Origin: Marinobacter sp. BW6
GTDB lineage: Bacteria; Pseudomonadota; Gammaproteobacteria; Pseudomonadales; Oleiphilaceae
Length of the DNA stretch: 64,000 bases
Assembly (NCBI RefSeq): GCF_008107725.1
Contig: NZ_VIRN01000054.1
Location: forward strand, 62,001-126,000
Direction: 5' to 3'
In this document: piece by piece, positions 8,701 to 17,049 of the stretch
How positions within the stretch are numbered: the stretch's first letter is position 1
Layout of the letters: the number at the start of each line of letters is the position of its first letter
Made by a program: the position numbers and the translations under genes
Notes under the pieces: model-generated
Told to the model about the DNA's origin: nothing
The model's input: only the letters and a program-made list of their open reading frames with translations
The model's database searches: none

Positions 8701-9159
8701 ATGAAAGGATTGATCCAGCGAGTTTCGCAAGCCAGTGTTACCGTGGGCGGTGAGCAGATAGCCTCGATCGACACAGGCCTTCTGCTGTTGCTGGGTGTCG
8801 AAAAAGGAGATGGCGAGCGCGAGGCAAGGGAACTTTGCCGAAAAATCCTCACTTACCGTGTGTTTCCCGATGATGCAGGCCGGATGAATCGCAGCCTGCA
8901 GAATATCGGTGGGTCCCTTCTTGTTGTTCCTCAGTTTACTTTGGCAGCTGATACGTCTTCCGGAACCAGGCCCGGTTTCTCTCTTGCCGCGGAGCCGGAG
9001 CATGCCAATAAGCTATACGAATCGTTTATGGCAGATGCACGATCGCAGTTGGGGGCGGACAAGGTGAGTGAAGGGAGGTTTGGCGCGGATATGGAGGTTG
9101 GTTTAGTCAATGACGGTCCTGTCACGTTCATGCTTGAGAGTAAAAAAAAGGGTGCGTAA
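8701..9159 (+). CDS. dtd: D-aminoacyl-tRNA deacylase
   Basis: Dtd hydrolyses D-amino acids from mischarged tRNA. The 152-residue product starts MKGLIQRVSQASV and carries both family signatures: SGTRPGFS in the middle and the Gly-cis-Pro loop NDGPVTF near the end. The open frame extends ten codons upstream, but the ATG at 8701 gives the conserved N terminus. The ribosome site is weak (AAGG). Bacterial Dtd is usually about 145 residues, so this is slightly long at the C terminus (ESKKKGA). Confidence 0.95.
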   Translation: MKGLIQRVSQASVTVGGEQIASIDTGLLLLLGVEKGDGEREARELCRKILTYRVFPDDAGRMNRSLQNIGGSLLVVPQFTLAADTSSGTRPGFSLAAEPEHANKLYESFMADARSQLGADKVSEGRFGADMEVGLVNDGPVTFMLESKKKGA

Positions 9160-9400
9160 GTACTTGCACTAGTATTGTGCGCAGGCCGCCATGCGGGGCT
9201 CTGATGGTGCAAAAATATCGTGACAGTCTTTGGCGACACCGAGCGACGGCGTTCTAATATTTTGTTTATAAAGAATTAATGTGAATCTGGCCTCGGATTT
9301 GAAGTGCAACTGTAACGCTGCTCACAAGTGCGAAATAGCATAAATATTTGCGTTTCTGCTGCCAAAAGAGCTAAAAATGCACACCAGTTAATTTGCAAAA

Positions 9401-9415
9401 TGAGAATTATTGTAT
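9401..9415. promoter_or_regulatory. Fur-box-like sequence upstream of the porins
   Basis: TGAGAATTATTGTAT matches 11 of 14 specified positions of the 7-1-7 Fur consensus TGATAATNATTATCA. It lies in a visibly A+T-rich stretch of the 488-bp gap 9160-9647. The same gap also holds the Pho-box-like site at 9522-9539; I see no gene or terminator in it. One half of the site is poor. Confidence 0.3.
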
Positions 9416-9521
9416 TAAAACAGTTTCATCATTCAGAGCTTTAAGAAAGTTCTGTAAGTGTTTGAGCTGTATAGATCTGGAATCTGTCAGATTTAATCGA
9501 AAAAGAAGAAAAGTTACTCCC

Positions 9522-9555
9522 GTGTCATCAAACTGACATGGAGGTAATACAGAAT
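9522..9555 (+). promoter_or_regulatory. Pho-box-like promoter of the first porin
   Basis: GTGTCATCAAACTGACAT (9522-9539) resembles the PhoB box CTGTCAT-AAAA-CTGTCAC: two TGTCA-type repeats 11 bp apart, with one mismatch in each arm. A -10-like CAGAAT follows at 9550-9555, the usual distance for PhoB-activated promoters, where the box replaces the -35. Predicted start is near 9562, giving a leader of about 85 nt. PhoB control is inferred from the motif only. Confidence 0.4.
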
Positions 9556-9647
9556 CGGCCTCATCCAGCCTGACTGGTGAAGCCTTATAAAATCGGGATA
9601 AGAACCCGTCGCTAAAACCTGAGTTAACTCAAAAAGGAAGACGCAAC

Positions 9648-10661
9648 ATGAAAAAAACGCTCATCGCATCTGCTATTGCAGCCGCTACCTTCTCTGGCAG
9701 TGTTTTCGCCCAGTCTGAAATGTCAGCTTCCGAGCTGGCTGCCAAGATGGACTCCATGCCGTCCGTATACGGCAACATCCAGTACGTTCTGAAGCACACC
9801 AACGTTGATGGTGCTGGCTCAACCGTAGAGCACGCTGACAACGGCTCCACTCTGGGCGTGAAGCACGACCACGAAATCGCTCCGGGCATCACCGGCTTCT
9901 TCAAGCTGGAGCTGGAAGGCATCAATGCTGACGACAAGTCCAGCAGCAACGGTATCGATGCTCTGGATGAAGCTTACGTCGGTGTTAAGGGCGACAGCTT
10001 CGGTCAGGTTTGGGTTGGTTCTGACGACTCTGTATACGAAAGCGCCATTGTCAAAATCGGCAACTTCCACGAGGTTGGTTCTGATATCTTTGCCAACTAC
10101 GAGACCGGCGAAGGTGATCTGGTTCAGTACATGTCTCCGTCCTTCGGTGGCCTCACTCTGTCTGCCGCTGTTCAGGTTAACGGCGACAACGACACCAAAG
10201 GTGGTTCAGAGAAGTCTTACCCTTACCAGCTGGTTGCTACCTACGCGGTTGACGCACTTGAAATCTCTGCTGGTGTTGATTCCAACGACGGCGGTGCTGG
10301 CCCCAATAACGAAAACAGCTACGGTCTGACTGCAACATATAGCGCTGGTGACTTCAGCGTTATCGGTGAGTACCAGACTCGCAAAGACGTTAATGACATC
10401 GTTGGCGTGATGGGTGTTTACACCATGGGTGCGAATCAGTTCGCTCTGTCTTACCAGATGCTGGACGACGATGCCTCTGGCGACAAGAACGACACCATCA
10501 TTCTGCAGGCTCTGCACAACGTGTCGGATCACATGTACGTTTACTTCGAAGGCTACCTGTCTGGTGCGGACTCAGCTATCTATGAAGATCCGGACACTGG
10601 TGCTGCCAACGCCGGCGATGAGCAGTCCATCGCTTCTGTTGGTGCTGTTTACTACTTCTGA
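9648..10661 (+). CDS. Gram-negative general porin (OmpC/Porin_4-type), copy 1
   Basis: The 337-residue protein has a signal peptide (MKKTLIASAIAAATFSGSVFA, cleaved before QSEMSA). The mature part alternates short beta strands with Gly/Asp-rich loops and ends in the outer-membrane signature Phe (GAVYYF), as expected of a 16-strand trimeric porin. The substrate cannot be told. A short pre-barrel segment, SASELAAKMDS, comes before the first strand VYGNIQYVLKH. The start has AAGGAAG about 9 nt upstream. It is followed by its own terminator and by a close paralogue. Confidence 0.93.
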   Translation: MKKTLIASAIAAATFSGSVFAQSEMSASELAAKMDSMPSVYGNIQYVLKHTNVDGAGSTVEHADNGSTLGVKHDHEIAPGITGFFKLELEGINADDKSSSNGIDALDEAYVGVKGDSFGQVWVGSDDSVYESAIVKIGNFHEVGSDIFANYETGEGDLVQYMSPSFGGLTLSAAVQVNGDNDTKGGSEKSYPYQLVATYAVDALEISAGVDSNDGGAGPNNENSYGLTATYSAGDFSVIGEYQTRKDVNDIVGVMGVYTMGANQFALSYQMLDDDASGDKNDTIILQALHNVSDHMYVYFEGYLSGADSAIYEDPDTGAANAGDEQSIASVGAVYYF

Positions 10662-10689
10662 TCAGCCAACCGGCTAATCCAGTAGTATG

Positions 10690-10721
10690 AAAACCGGCGA
10701 CCTTGGGGTCGCCGGTTTTTT
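10690..10721 (+). terminator. Terminator after porin copy 1
   Basis: A 10-bp stem ACCGGCGACC/GGTCGCCGGT with a short loop is followed by a T run (10716-10721). Confidence 0.9.
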
Positions 10722-10798
10722 GATATTGGCAAAGGCAAGTCTTTGTAAAGATAATAAGATTGTTAAAACCTGAGATAATTTTATAAGGAAAATGACAT

Positions 10799-11821
10799 AT
10801 GCAAAAAAGGCTCATCGCATCGGCCATTGCAGCCACTACATTTTCTGGTGCATTGCTGGCTCAGGAGACTAGGTCAGCATCTGAGTTGGCCGCTCAGATG
10901 GATTCTATGCCAACGGTTTACGGCAACATTCAGTATGTTCTCAAACATACCAATGTAGATGGAGCCGGTTCCGAGCTGGAGCACGCAGACAATGGTTCTA
11001 CTCTGGGTGTTAAGCACGATCACGATATTGCACCTGGCATTACGGGTTTCTTTAAGCTGGAACTCGAGGGTATCAACGCTGACGATAAGTCTGAGAGCAG
11101 CGGCATAGATGCCCTGGACGAAGCCTACATCGGTATCAAAGGCGATAACATTGGCCAGATCTGGGTGGGCTCAGATGACTCAATTTATGAGGTCGCTGTC
11201 GACGAGGTTGCCCAATTCCATGAGGTGGGGTCTGACATCGGCTTTAATTACGAAACGGGTGAAGGCGACCTTGTGCAGTACATGTCACCCTCTCTCGGCG
11301 GTCTAACGGTTGGGGCAGCTGTTGAGGTAAGTGGTGATGCCGAGGGTAAGAAGTCATACCCATGGCAGCTCGCAGCTATGTATCAAATGGATGCTATCGA
11401 GCTAGCTTTCGCGGTCGATTCAAACGACGGTAGCAAAGACCTTGATCCAGACACGGCAGGCGTGCAGTTCAACAACGAAAACTCTTATGGCCTTCGTGCC
11501 AGCTATAACCTGGATAACCTTCGTCTGACAGCCTCCTACGAAACCCGCAAGGATGTTGCAGACGTTGTTGGTATGATGGGTATCTACACGATGGGCGCCA
11601 ATCAGTTCGCGCTGTCCTACCAGCTCCGCGATGAAGACTCCGCTTCTGGCGATCAGAACGACACCGTCATCCTGCAGGCTCTGCACAACGTATCGGATCA
11701 CATGTACGTCTACTTCGAGGGTTACCTCTCCGGTTCCGATGCCGCAGACGAGTACACCCTGGAAGGCGCGTCTGGCGACGAGCAGTCCATTGCAGCTGTT
11801 GGTGCTGTCTACTACTTCTGA
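10799..11821 (+). CDS. Gram-negative general porin (OmpC/Porin_4-type), copy 2
   Basis: This 340-residue paralogue shares the N-terminal segment (SASELAAQMDS, VYGNIQYVLKHTNVDGAG) and the C-terminal half (KDVADVVGMMGIYTMGANQFALSYQ, terminal GAVYYF) with copy 1. It differs in mid-barrel loops: a longer insert around SKDLDPDTAGVQFNN, and SIYEVAVDEVAQ in place of SVYESAIVKIGN. The signal peptide is MQKRLIASAIAATTFSGALLA. TAAGGA lies about 11 nt before the ATG. The terminator of copy 1 is in between, so copy 2 either uses read-through or a weak promoter in the 77-bp A+T-rich gap. Confidence 0.93.
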   Translation: MQKRLIASAIAATTFSGALLAQETRSASELAAQMDSMPTVYGNIQYVLKHTNVDGAGSELEHADNGSTLGVKHDHDIAPGITGFFKLELEGINADDKSESSGIDALDEAYIGIKGDNIGQIWVGSDDSIYEVAVDEVAQFHEVGSDIGFNYETGEGDLVQYMSPSLGGLTVGAAVEVSGDAEGKKSYPWQLAAMYQMDAIELAFAVDSNDGSKDLDPDTAGVQFNNENSYGLRASYNLDNLRLTASYETRKDVADVVGMMGIYTMGANQFALSYQLRDEDSASGDQNDTVILQALHNVSDHMYVYFEGYLSGSDAADEYTLEGASGDEQSIAAVGAVYYF

Positions 11822-11849
11822 TCAGCCAGCCGGCTAATCCTGTAGTATG

Positions 11850-11880
11850 AAAACCGGTGACCCTTGGGTCGCCGGTTTTT
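11850..11880 (+). terminator. Terminator after porin copy 2
   Basis: The stem ACCGGTGACCC/GGGTCGCCGGT, with one G-T-type pair, is followed by five T. It is a near-copy of the terminator at 10690-10721. Confidence 0.88.
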
Positions 11881-11915
11881 GCGTTTCTGAATCCCGAAAA
11901 AAACAGGGCGTTGAT

Positions 11916-12779
11916 ATGGCAACCGAACTGGAAATCAAACTCAGTGTTTCTGACGCGGCCCAGGCGCAGGCTTTGGAGTGGCTTTCCTCCCGTCCTGAGG
12001 TGCGCCCCGGAAAAACCAAATCGCTGATCAATCGCTATTTCGACACGCCCAGTGCCGATCTGAATCGGGCCAAAGCCGCGCTGAGGGTTCGCAAAGCGGG
12101 CGATGACTATATACAGACCCTGAAAACCCGGGGTGAATTCGTCGATGGCGCTCACCGGCGCGAAGAGTGGGAGTGGCCTGTCTCTGGTCCTGAACTGGAT
12201 TTGTCGTTGCTGGAAGAGACACCGCTGAATTCCGAGCTGGACCTCAGCAGTCTCCTGGTGGTGTTTGAAACCAACTTTCAGCGTCAGGTGCTCTGGCTGG
12301 AAGAAGGGCAGAGTGTCATCGAAATAGCCGTAGATTCCGGCAGTGTGGCTGGCAATGATGCCAGATGGCCGTTGCACGAGGTGGAATTTGAGCTGAAAAG
12401 CGGGGACGGCAGAAAGCTGGTGGCCTGGGCGCTCGAACTGGCCCGCGAAGTGCCGGTTTTCCTGAATCTCGTCAGTAAGGCCGAGCAGGGTTATTTTCTT
12501 GCGGGTTTGTATTGCCCGGACGTTGCTCACCAAAGTGAGCCGCTTTCAATAACTGAATTCCTTCAGACGTTGGGCGTCTGTTGGCTGCTCGACAAGCCGT
12601 TTCCCGCTGGCCAGTATGATTTGTCGCGTGTGGCAGCGGCGGCCGATACCGCAGGGTGTGGCGAGCTCTGGGCGCGTGTGATCGCTGAGCTGGCAAAGGG
12701 GACTGCCGTTCGTGAGCTGGCCGAAAGCTCCACGAATATGGGGATTCTTCAATTGCAGCTTGCGACTGGCGGGCAGTAA
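11916..12779 (+). CDS. CYTH-domain protein (inorganic triphosphatase YgiF-like, short form)
   Basis: The CYTH fold hydrolyses triphosphates in a beta-tunnel. The N-terminal ExExK signature is present (Glu4, Glu6, Lys8 in TELEIKL), followed by basic/acidic tunnel residues such as RVRKAGDDYIQTLKTRG and EVEFELKSGD. In E. coli ygiF lies directly upstream of glnE, as here apart from one intervening gene. E. coli YgiF is about 430 residues with a C-terminal CHAD domain. This protein is 287 residues, so CHAD is missing or reduced to a short helical tail. The ATG at 11916 follows AGGG about 9 nt upstream. Substrate is inferred from family. Confidence 0.8.
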   Translation: MATELEIKLSVSDAAQAQALEWLSSRPEVRPGKTKSLINRYFDTPSADLNRAKAALRVRKAGDDYIQTLKTRGEFVDGAHRREEWEWPVSGPELDLSLLEETPLNSELDLSSLLVVFETNFQRQVLWLEEGQSVIEIAVDSGSVAGNDARWPLHEVEFELKSGDGRKLVAWALELAREVPVFLNLVSKAEQGYFLAGLYCPDVAHQSEPLSITEFLQTLGVCWLLDKPFPAGQYDLSRVAAAADTAGCGELWARVIAELAKGTAVRELAESSTNMGILQLQLATGGQ

Positions 12780-12806
12780 GTATTGCATTCTAGAGCCTGG
12801 TGCTCA

Positions 12807-13985
12807 CTAGCCGGGTGAGTTGTTTTGTGATGGCTCTGCTTCGCCGGTCTCCTGGGCAGCCGAATGAGCGCGCCATTGCTTCAGGAATACCCGGTATCGC
12901 TCCAGTGCTTCCTCCACCACAGAGACTTCCGGCGTTTCGGCGGATTTAACCAGCACAATTAAACCTTTACCTTCAATTTCCTCGTTGGTCGGCGGATGGC
13001 AGATGACTTCATTGTCGTCGTCAATATAGGCGAGCGCTGTTCCAATGCCATGGCGCACCAGAGCACTGACAATATCGGCCCAATTGAGGTCGTCCAATTT
13101 CAGGTCGTACCGGTGGGGGTGGTCATGTTCGTAGTTGAAAAGATCTTCGAGAACCTTCTCGGAGCCGGGAGCCACGACGGAGCGCACCATGATTTCAGGG
13201 TAGGTTCGGACCGGGCGGAGGATCGTTCGGATACCGAGGGCCTTGAAGCGCCCGCGGTTCTCATCATTGACGCACTCGACGATGGTGTGGTTTCCGAGAT
13301 TCAACTCCGTCAATCGATGGGCGATGTCGAAGGTCAGGCTATCAGAATAAGGGTCAGCTTCATCTGCTGCGAGTACGATGATATGCCTCGCGCTGCCGGC
13401 GTGAACCGCTTTTAGCGCTTCAGAATCAAAGCCTGCACCGTGGTAGTGCACAACTCCGATGTCTGAGAGTTCGTTGGGAAGCCCCATCGGAAACTGACGA
13501 GTCAGGATCATGATGGGAATGGTCTCGTAGCCCGGAATCGCCCGAATCTGGGAGGCGAATCTCATGAAGTACTGGTCTCCGCCATGCTGGGGTGTGTTAA
13601 TGATGATGATGTGGTCATTCATTTTATAGATCCACCTTCCTGACAAAATGCGTTCCCGGCGGTAGAACCGGTATTCGATATAGTCGCTGACGATCAGTGT
13701 CAGCAAGGTAATTGAAGAGATAAACATCAGTACGATGGTGCTGAAACGGCCGACCATCGTCTGCGGTGCGTAATCACCGTAGCCCACAGTCACGAGAGTG
13801 GTCATGGTTAACCACGCGGCCTCGAACAGTGACAGGTCCTCCACCGTCCAGATGATCAGAACCTGTACCGACAGCAACACGCCCAGTATCGCGAACAGGC
13901 GCTTCATCCGGCTTCGAATGAGTCCGCCCATGGGCAGGTGGGTTTCCTGATGCTCCGGATTCAGGGGGCGGCGGTTTCTTTGCAT
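12807..13985 (-). CDS. Two-TM potassium channel with cytoplasmic RCK/TrkA-N-like domain
   Basis: The protein has a first membrane helix (about 29-47), a pore helix, the K+ selectivity filter TVGYGD at 66-71, and a second helix (about 80-102). A large cytosolic part follows with beta-alpha repeats (IIIINTPQHGGD, IMILTRQ, IIVLAADEADPYSDS), as in RCK/TrkA-N regulatory domains of MthK- or Kch-like channels. The usual GxGxxG is replaced by NTPQHGGD, so nucleotide or ligand binding may differ. The C-terminal tail is acidic. No candidate start has a good ribosome site; 13931 (MGGLIRS) and 13907 (MKRLFAI) are alternatives. It is divergent from glnE. Confidence 0.85.
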   Translation of the reverse strand: MQRNRRPLNPEHQETHLPMGGLIRSRMKRLFAILGVLLSVQVLIIWTVEDLSLFEAAWLTMTTLVTVGYGDYAPQTMVGRFSTIVLMFISSITLLTLIVSDYIEYRFYRRERILSGRWIYKMNDHIIIINTPQHGGDQYFMRFASQIRAIPGYETIPIMILTRQFPMGLPNELSDIGVVHYHGAGFDSEALKAVHAGSARHIIVLAADEADPYSDSLTFDIAHRLTELNLGNHTIVECVNDENRGRFKALGIRTILRPVRTYPEIMVRSVVAPGSEKVLEDLFNYEHDHPHRYDLKLDDLNWADIVSALVRHGIGTALAYIDDDNEVICHPPTNEEIEGKGLIVLVKSAETPEVSVVEEALERYRVFLKQWRAHSAAQETGEAEPSQNNSPG

Positions 13986-14065
13986 CCGTGTCGGCGGCCT
14001 GTTCAGTTGCGGGGAAGTTCGTTATACAGTACCGGAAATATAACAGAGAGACAGGGGTTTGCATT

Positions 14066-16972
14066 ATGTCCGAGCCGTGGCACAGCCTTCCGAAACCGCT
14101 GGTGGATGATGTCGCCGGTTGTTGGGAATCGGTGTTTCCGGAGGGAGTTCCGGCCTGGTTAACCTCATCAGAGGGAATGGATGACGCCGTGGTGACCACG
14201 GCGATAGCCCGCAGCCTTTTCCTGCGCCAGACTCTGGAGCGCCATCCCGGGCAGATTCAGGCCCTGATGGCCTCCCGTTCGCTGACAGAGCCCACCACGA
14301 CGGATTACCTGGAAAGCCGTTGGCAGGAGTATCTTTCTGAAGTCGATGGCGAACTGACGTTGCATTCGGCCCTAAGGCAGTTTCGCATGGAGACTCAGTT
14401 CCGGATTATATGGCGGGATCTGATGCGGTGGGCGGACCTGACAGAAACCATGGCGGCGACGAGTGTGTTCGCTGATATCTGTATTGATGGAGCGCTCAGT
14501 TGGTTGTACCGGGATGCGTGTGAACAGTATGGCACGCCCCGTGGCGCTGATCCGGTTTCTGGTCAGGAGGCAGACCAGAAAATGGTGGTCCTGGGTATGG
14601 GCAAACTGGGTGGTCGGGAGCTGAACGTGTCCTCGGACATCGACCTGATCTTTGCCTTTCCGAGCAAGGGGGAAACCGTCGGCGGGCGCCGCTCGATGGA
14701 CAATCAGCAGTTTTTCGTCCGCCTGGGGCAGCGGCTGATCCAGGCTCTGGACCAGATAACGGCGGATGGTTTCGTGTTCCGGGTAGATATGCGTCTCAGG
14801 CCCTACGGCCAGAGCGGAGCCCTGGCACTGAGTTTTGCCGCATTGGAAACGTATTACCAGGATCAGGGTCGTGACTGGGAGCGCTATGCCATGGTCAAGG
14901 CCCGTGTGGTGGCCGGCGAACAGAGAGCCGGCGAGGTCCTGATGGAGAGTCTACGCCCCTTCGTCTATCGCAAGTACATCGATTTCAGTGCCTTTGAATC
15001 CCTCCGCAGCATGAAAGCCATGATCGGCCGGGAGGTGCGCCGCAAGGGACTCGAAAACAACATCAAGCTGGGTAGTGGTGGTATCCGCGAGATCGAGTTT
15101 GTAGTCCAGGCGTTCCAGCTCATCCGCGGTGGACGGGATCGGGAGCTCCAGCAGCGGGAGTTGCTGGTCATTCTGAAAGAGCTTGAGGAGCTGGAGCTGC
15201 TGCCCTCGGCGGTGGTCAGTGAGCTTCGCGACGCCTATGTGTTCCTGAGAAACCTGGAACATGCGCTTCAGGGTATGGAGGATAAACAGACCCAACTGCT
15301 TCCGGAGGATGAACTCTCCCAGGCGCGGGTAGCCACGATCATGGGTTTTGAGAGCTGGCAGGCTTGTGAGCAGAGTCTCAAGGAGCACCGGGAGCGCGTG
15401 GCAACCCATTTTGCCAATATCATCACCACTGACGACGACGAGGATGAGGACCAGGCGTCCCTTGAAGAGGGGTGGTTCGAGCTCTGGTTGTCTGAAATGG
15501 AAGAGAGTACCGCAGCCGAGTGGTTGAAGTCCCGGGGGTATGAAGATCCCGGGAATACGTTGGCGGAGTTGGCTGACCTACGTGACAACCGGACCGTACA
15601 GAACCTTCAAACCCAGGGTCGGAGGCGTCTCAACCAGTTCATGCCCATGCTGCTTGAGGCGCTCACCCAGGTTGATAACCCTTCCGAGACTCTGTCGAGG
15701 GTGTTGCAGCTGGTAGAGGCCATTCTGCGGCGAACTGCCTACATGGTGTTGCTGCTGGAAAACCCGGGCGCCTGTACCCAGCTGGTCCGGTTGTGCAGTG
15801 AGAGTCCCTGGATTGCCCGGCAACTGGCGGAAACGCCGCTCCTGTTGGATGAGCTATTGAATGCCGAAAGCCTGTATCACCCTCCCGCCAAGGCCGAGTT
15901 ACAGGATGATTTGCGCCAGCAGATGCTGCGGATTCCGTTTGAAGATCTGGAAGAGCAGATGGAGTCCCTGCGGCATTTCAAGAAAGCTCACATCCTGCGG
16001 GTGGCGGCGTCCGAACTCAAAGGCACATTGCCGTTGATGAAGGTCAGTGACTACCTGACCTGGATTGCAGAGGTCGTTTTGGAACACGTGGTGGACGTGG
16101 CCTTCGCCAACCTGGTTAGCCGTCACGGGTATCCTCGAAGGCAAGATGGTTCTGCCTGTGAGACCGATTTCGCCATCATTGGCTATGGCAAGCTGGGTGG
16201 GATCGAGCTTGGGTATACCTCCGATCTTGATCTGGTGTTTGTGCATAAAGCTGATCCGGAGCTGGCTACCGACGGCGAAAAACCCATCGATAACGCGGTT
16301 TTCTACACCCGGTTGGGGCAAAGGATCGTCCACATCCTCAACACCCAGACGCCGTCAGGGCAGCTCTACGAGGTCGATATGCGCCTGCGGCCGTCCGGCA
16401 ACTCGGGTCTGTTGGTCAGCACTCTCCAGGCTTTCGAAAAGTATCAGCGAGAAGATGCCTGGACCTGGGAACATCAGGCGTTGGCCCGTGCCCGGGGCGT
16501 TGCAGGATGCAGCGAGACGCTTGAAGCGTTTGAGTCCATACGCCATGACATCCTCTGCCAGTCTCGCGACCGTGAAAAGCTTCGCACCGATGTGCTGGAA
16601 ATGCGGGAGAAAATGCGCGCCAGCCTCGCCACGCCGGAAAGCCGGCAGGCCGAGGTGTTTCATATCAAGCATGATAGCGGGGGCATCGTTGATATCGAGT
16701 TTATGGTCCAGTATCTGATGCTGGCCTGGTGCTCAGACCATCCGGAGCTGACCCAGTGGTCCGACAACATTCGCCAGATGGAAGAGTTGGGGCGCGCCGG
16801 TGTAATGGCGGTGGAAGATGCCGAGAAACTCAGGGAAACCTTCATTGCCCTCCGCTCGACCATACACCGGAGGGCGCTTCAGAACCTCAATAGCCGGGTG
16901 GACGGCGATGGCTTTACCGAAGAACGTGACTACATCCGCGCCATGTGGAAAAAAGTGATGATTGATGCCTGA
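14066..16972 (+). CDS. glnE: Bifunctional glutamine synthetase adenylyltransferase/deadenylase GlnE
   Basis: GlnE adds AMP to a tyrosine of each GlnA subunit when glutamine is plentiful and removes it when nitrogen is short, under PII control. The 968-residue product has two nucleotidyltransferase domains, each with the GKLGG...SDxDL signature: MGKLGGRELNVSSDIDL near residue 175 and YGKLGGIELGYTSDLDL near 705, with PII-responsive helical regions between and after. E. coli GlnE is 946 residues. The frame opens at a GTG at 13988, but the ATG at 14066 has AGGGG 8 nt upstream and gives the expected length. Confidence 0.97.
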   Translation: MSEPWHSLPKPLVDDVAGCWESVFPEGVPAWLTSSEGMDDAVVTTAIARSLFLRQTLERHPGQIQALMASRSLTEPTTTDYLESRWQEYLSEVDGELTLHSALRQFRMETQFRIIWRDLMRWADLTETMAATSVFADICIDGALSWLYRDACEQYGTPRGADPVSGQEADQKMVVLGMGKLGGRELNVSSDIDLIFAFPSKGETVGGRRSMDNQQFFVRLGQRLIQALDQITADGFVFRVDMRLRPYGQSGALALSFAALETYYQDQGRDWERYAMVKARVVAGEQRAGEVLMESLRPFVYRKYIDFSAFESLRSMKAMIGREVRRKGLENNIKLGSGGIREIEFVVQAFQLIRGGRDRELQQRELLVILKELEELELLPSAVVSELRDAYVFLRNLEHALQGMEDKQTQLLPEDELSQARVATIMGFESWQACEQSLKEHRERVATHFANIITTDDDEDEDQASLEEGWFELWLSEMEESTAAEWLKSRGYEDPGNTLAELADLRDNRTVQNLQTQGRRRLNQFMPMLLEALTQVDNPSETLSRVLQLVEAILRRTAYMVLLLENPGACTQLVRLCSESPWIARQLAETPLLLDELLNAESLYHPPAKAELQDDLRQQMLRIPFEDLEEQMESLRHFKKAHILRVAASELKGTLPLMKVSDYLTWIAEVVLEHVVDVAFANLVSRHGYPRRQDGSACETDFAIIGYGKLGGIELGYTSDLDLVFVHKADPELATDGEKPIDNAVFYTRLGQRIVHILNTQTPSGQLYEVDMRLRPSGNSGLLVSTLQAFEKYQREDAWTWEHQALARARGVAGCSETLEAFESIRHDILCQSRDREKLRTDVLEMREKMRASLATPESRQAEVFHIKHDSGGIVDIEFMVQYLMLAWCSDHPELTQWSDNIRQMEELGRAGVMAVEDAEKLRETFIALRSTIHRRALQNLNSRVDGDGFTEERDYIRAMWKKVMIDA

Positions 16973-17049
16973 GGCAAATTCAATTCCGGCAGAATTTCCT
17001 GCTAGAATGCCGGTTCCCCCGAAAAACGCTTTTTTAGGAGCAATGAAGA

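Larger units (their letters stand above)
9613..11880 (+). repeat. Tandem duplication of a porin transcription unit (two units of about 1.1 kb)
   Basis: Unit A runs from 9613 to 10721 and unit B from 10764 to 11880. Each begins with TAAAACCTGAG about 35 bp before the ATG and contains a full porin gene. Each ends in the same stretch after the stop (TGATCAGCCA.CCGGCTAATCC.GTAGTATGAAAACCGG) including the terminator hairpin. The coding sequences have diverged at synonymous and loop positions but the 3' flanks are nearly identical. Only unit A carries the long upstream regulatory region. Confidence 0.85.
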
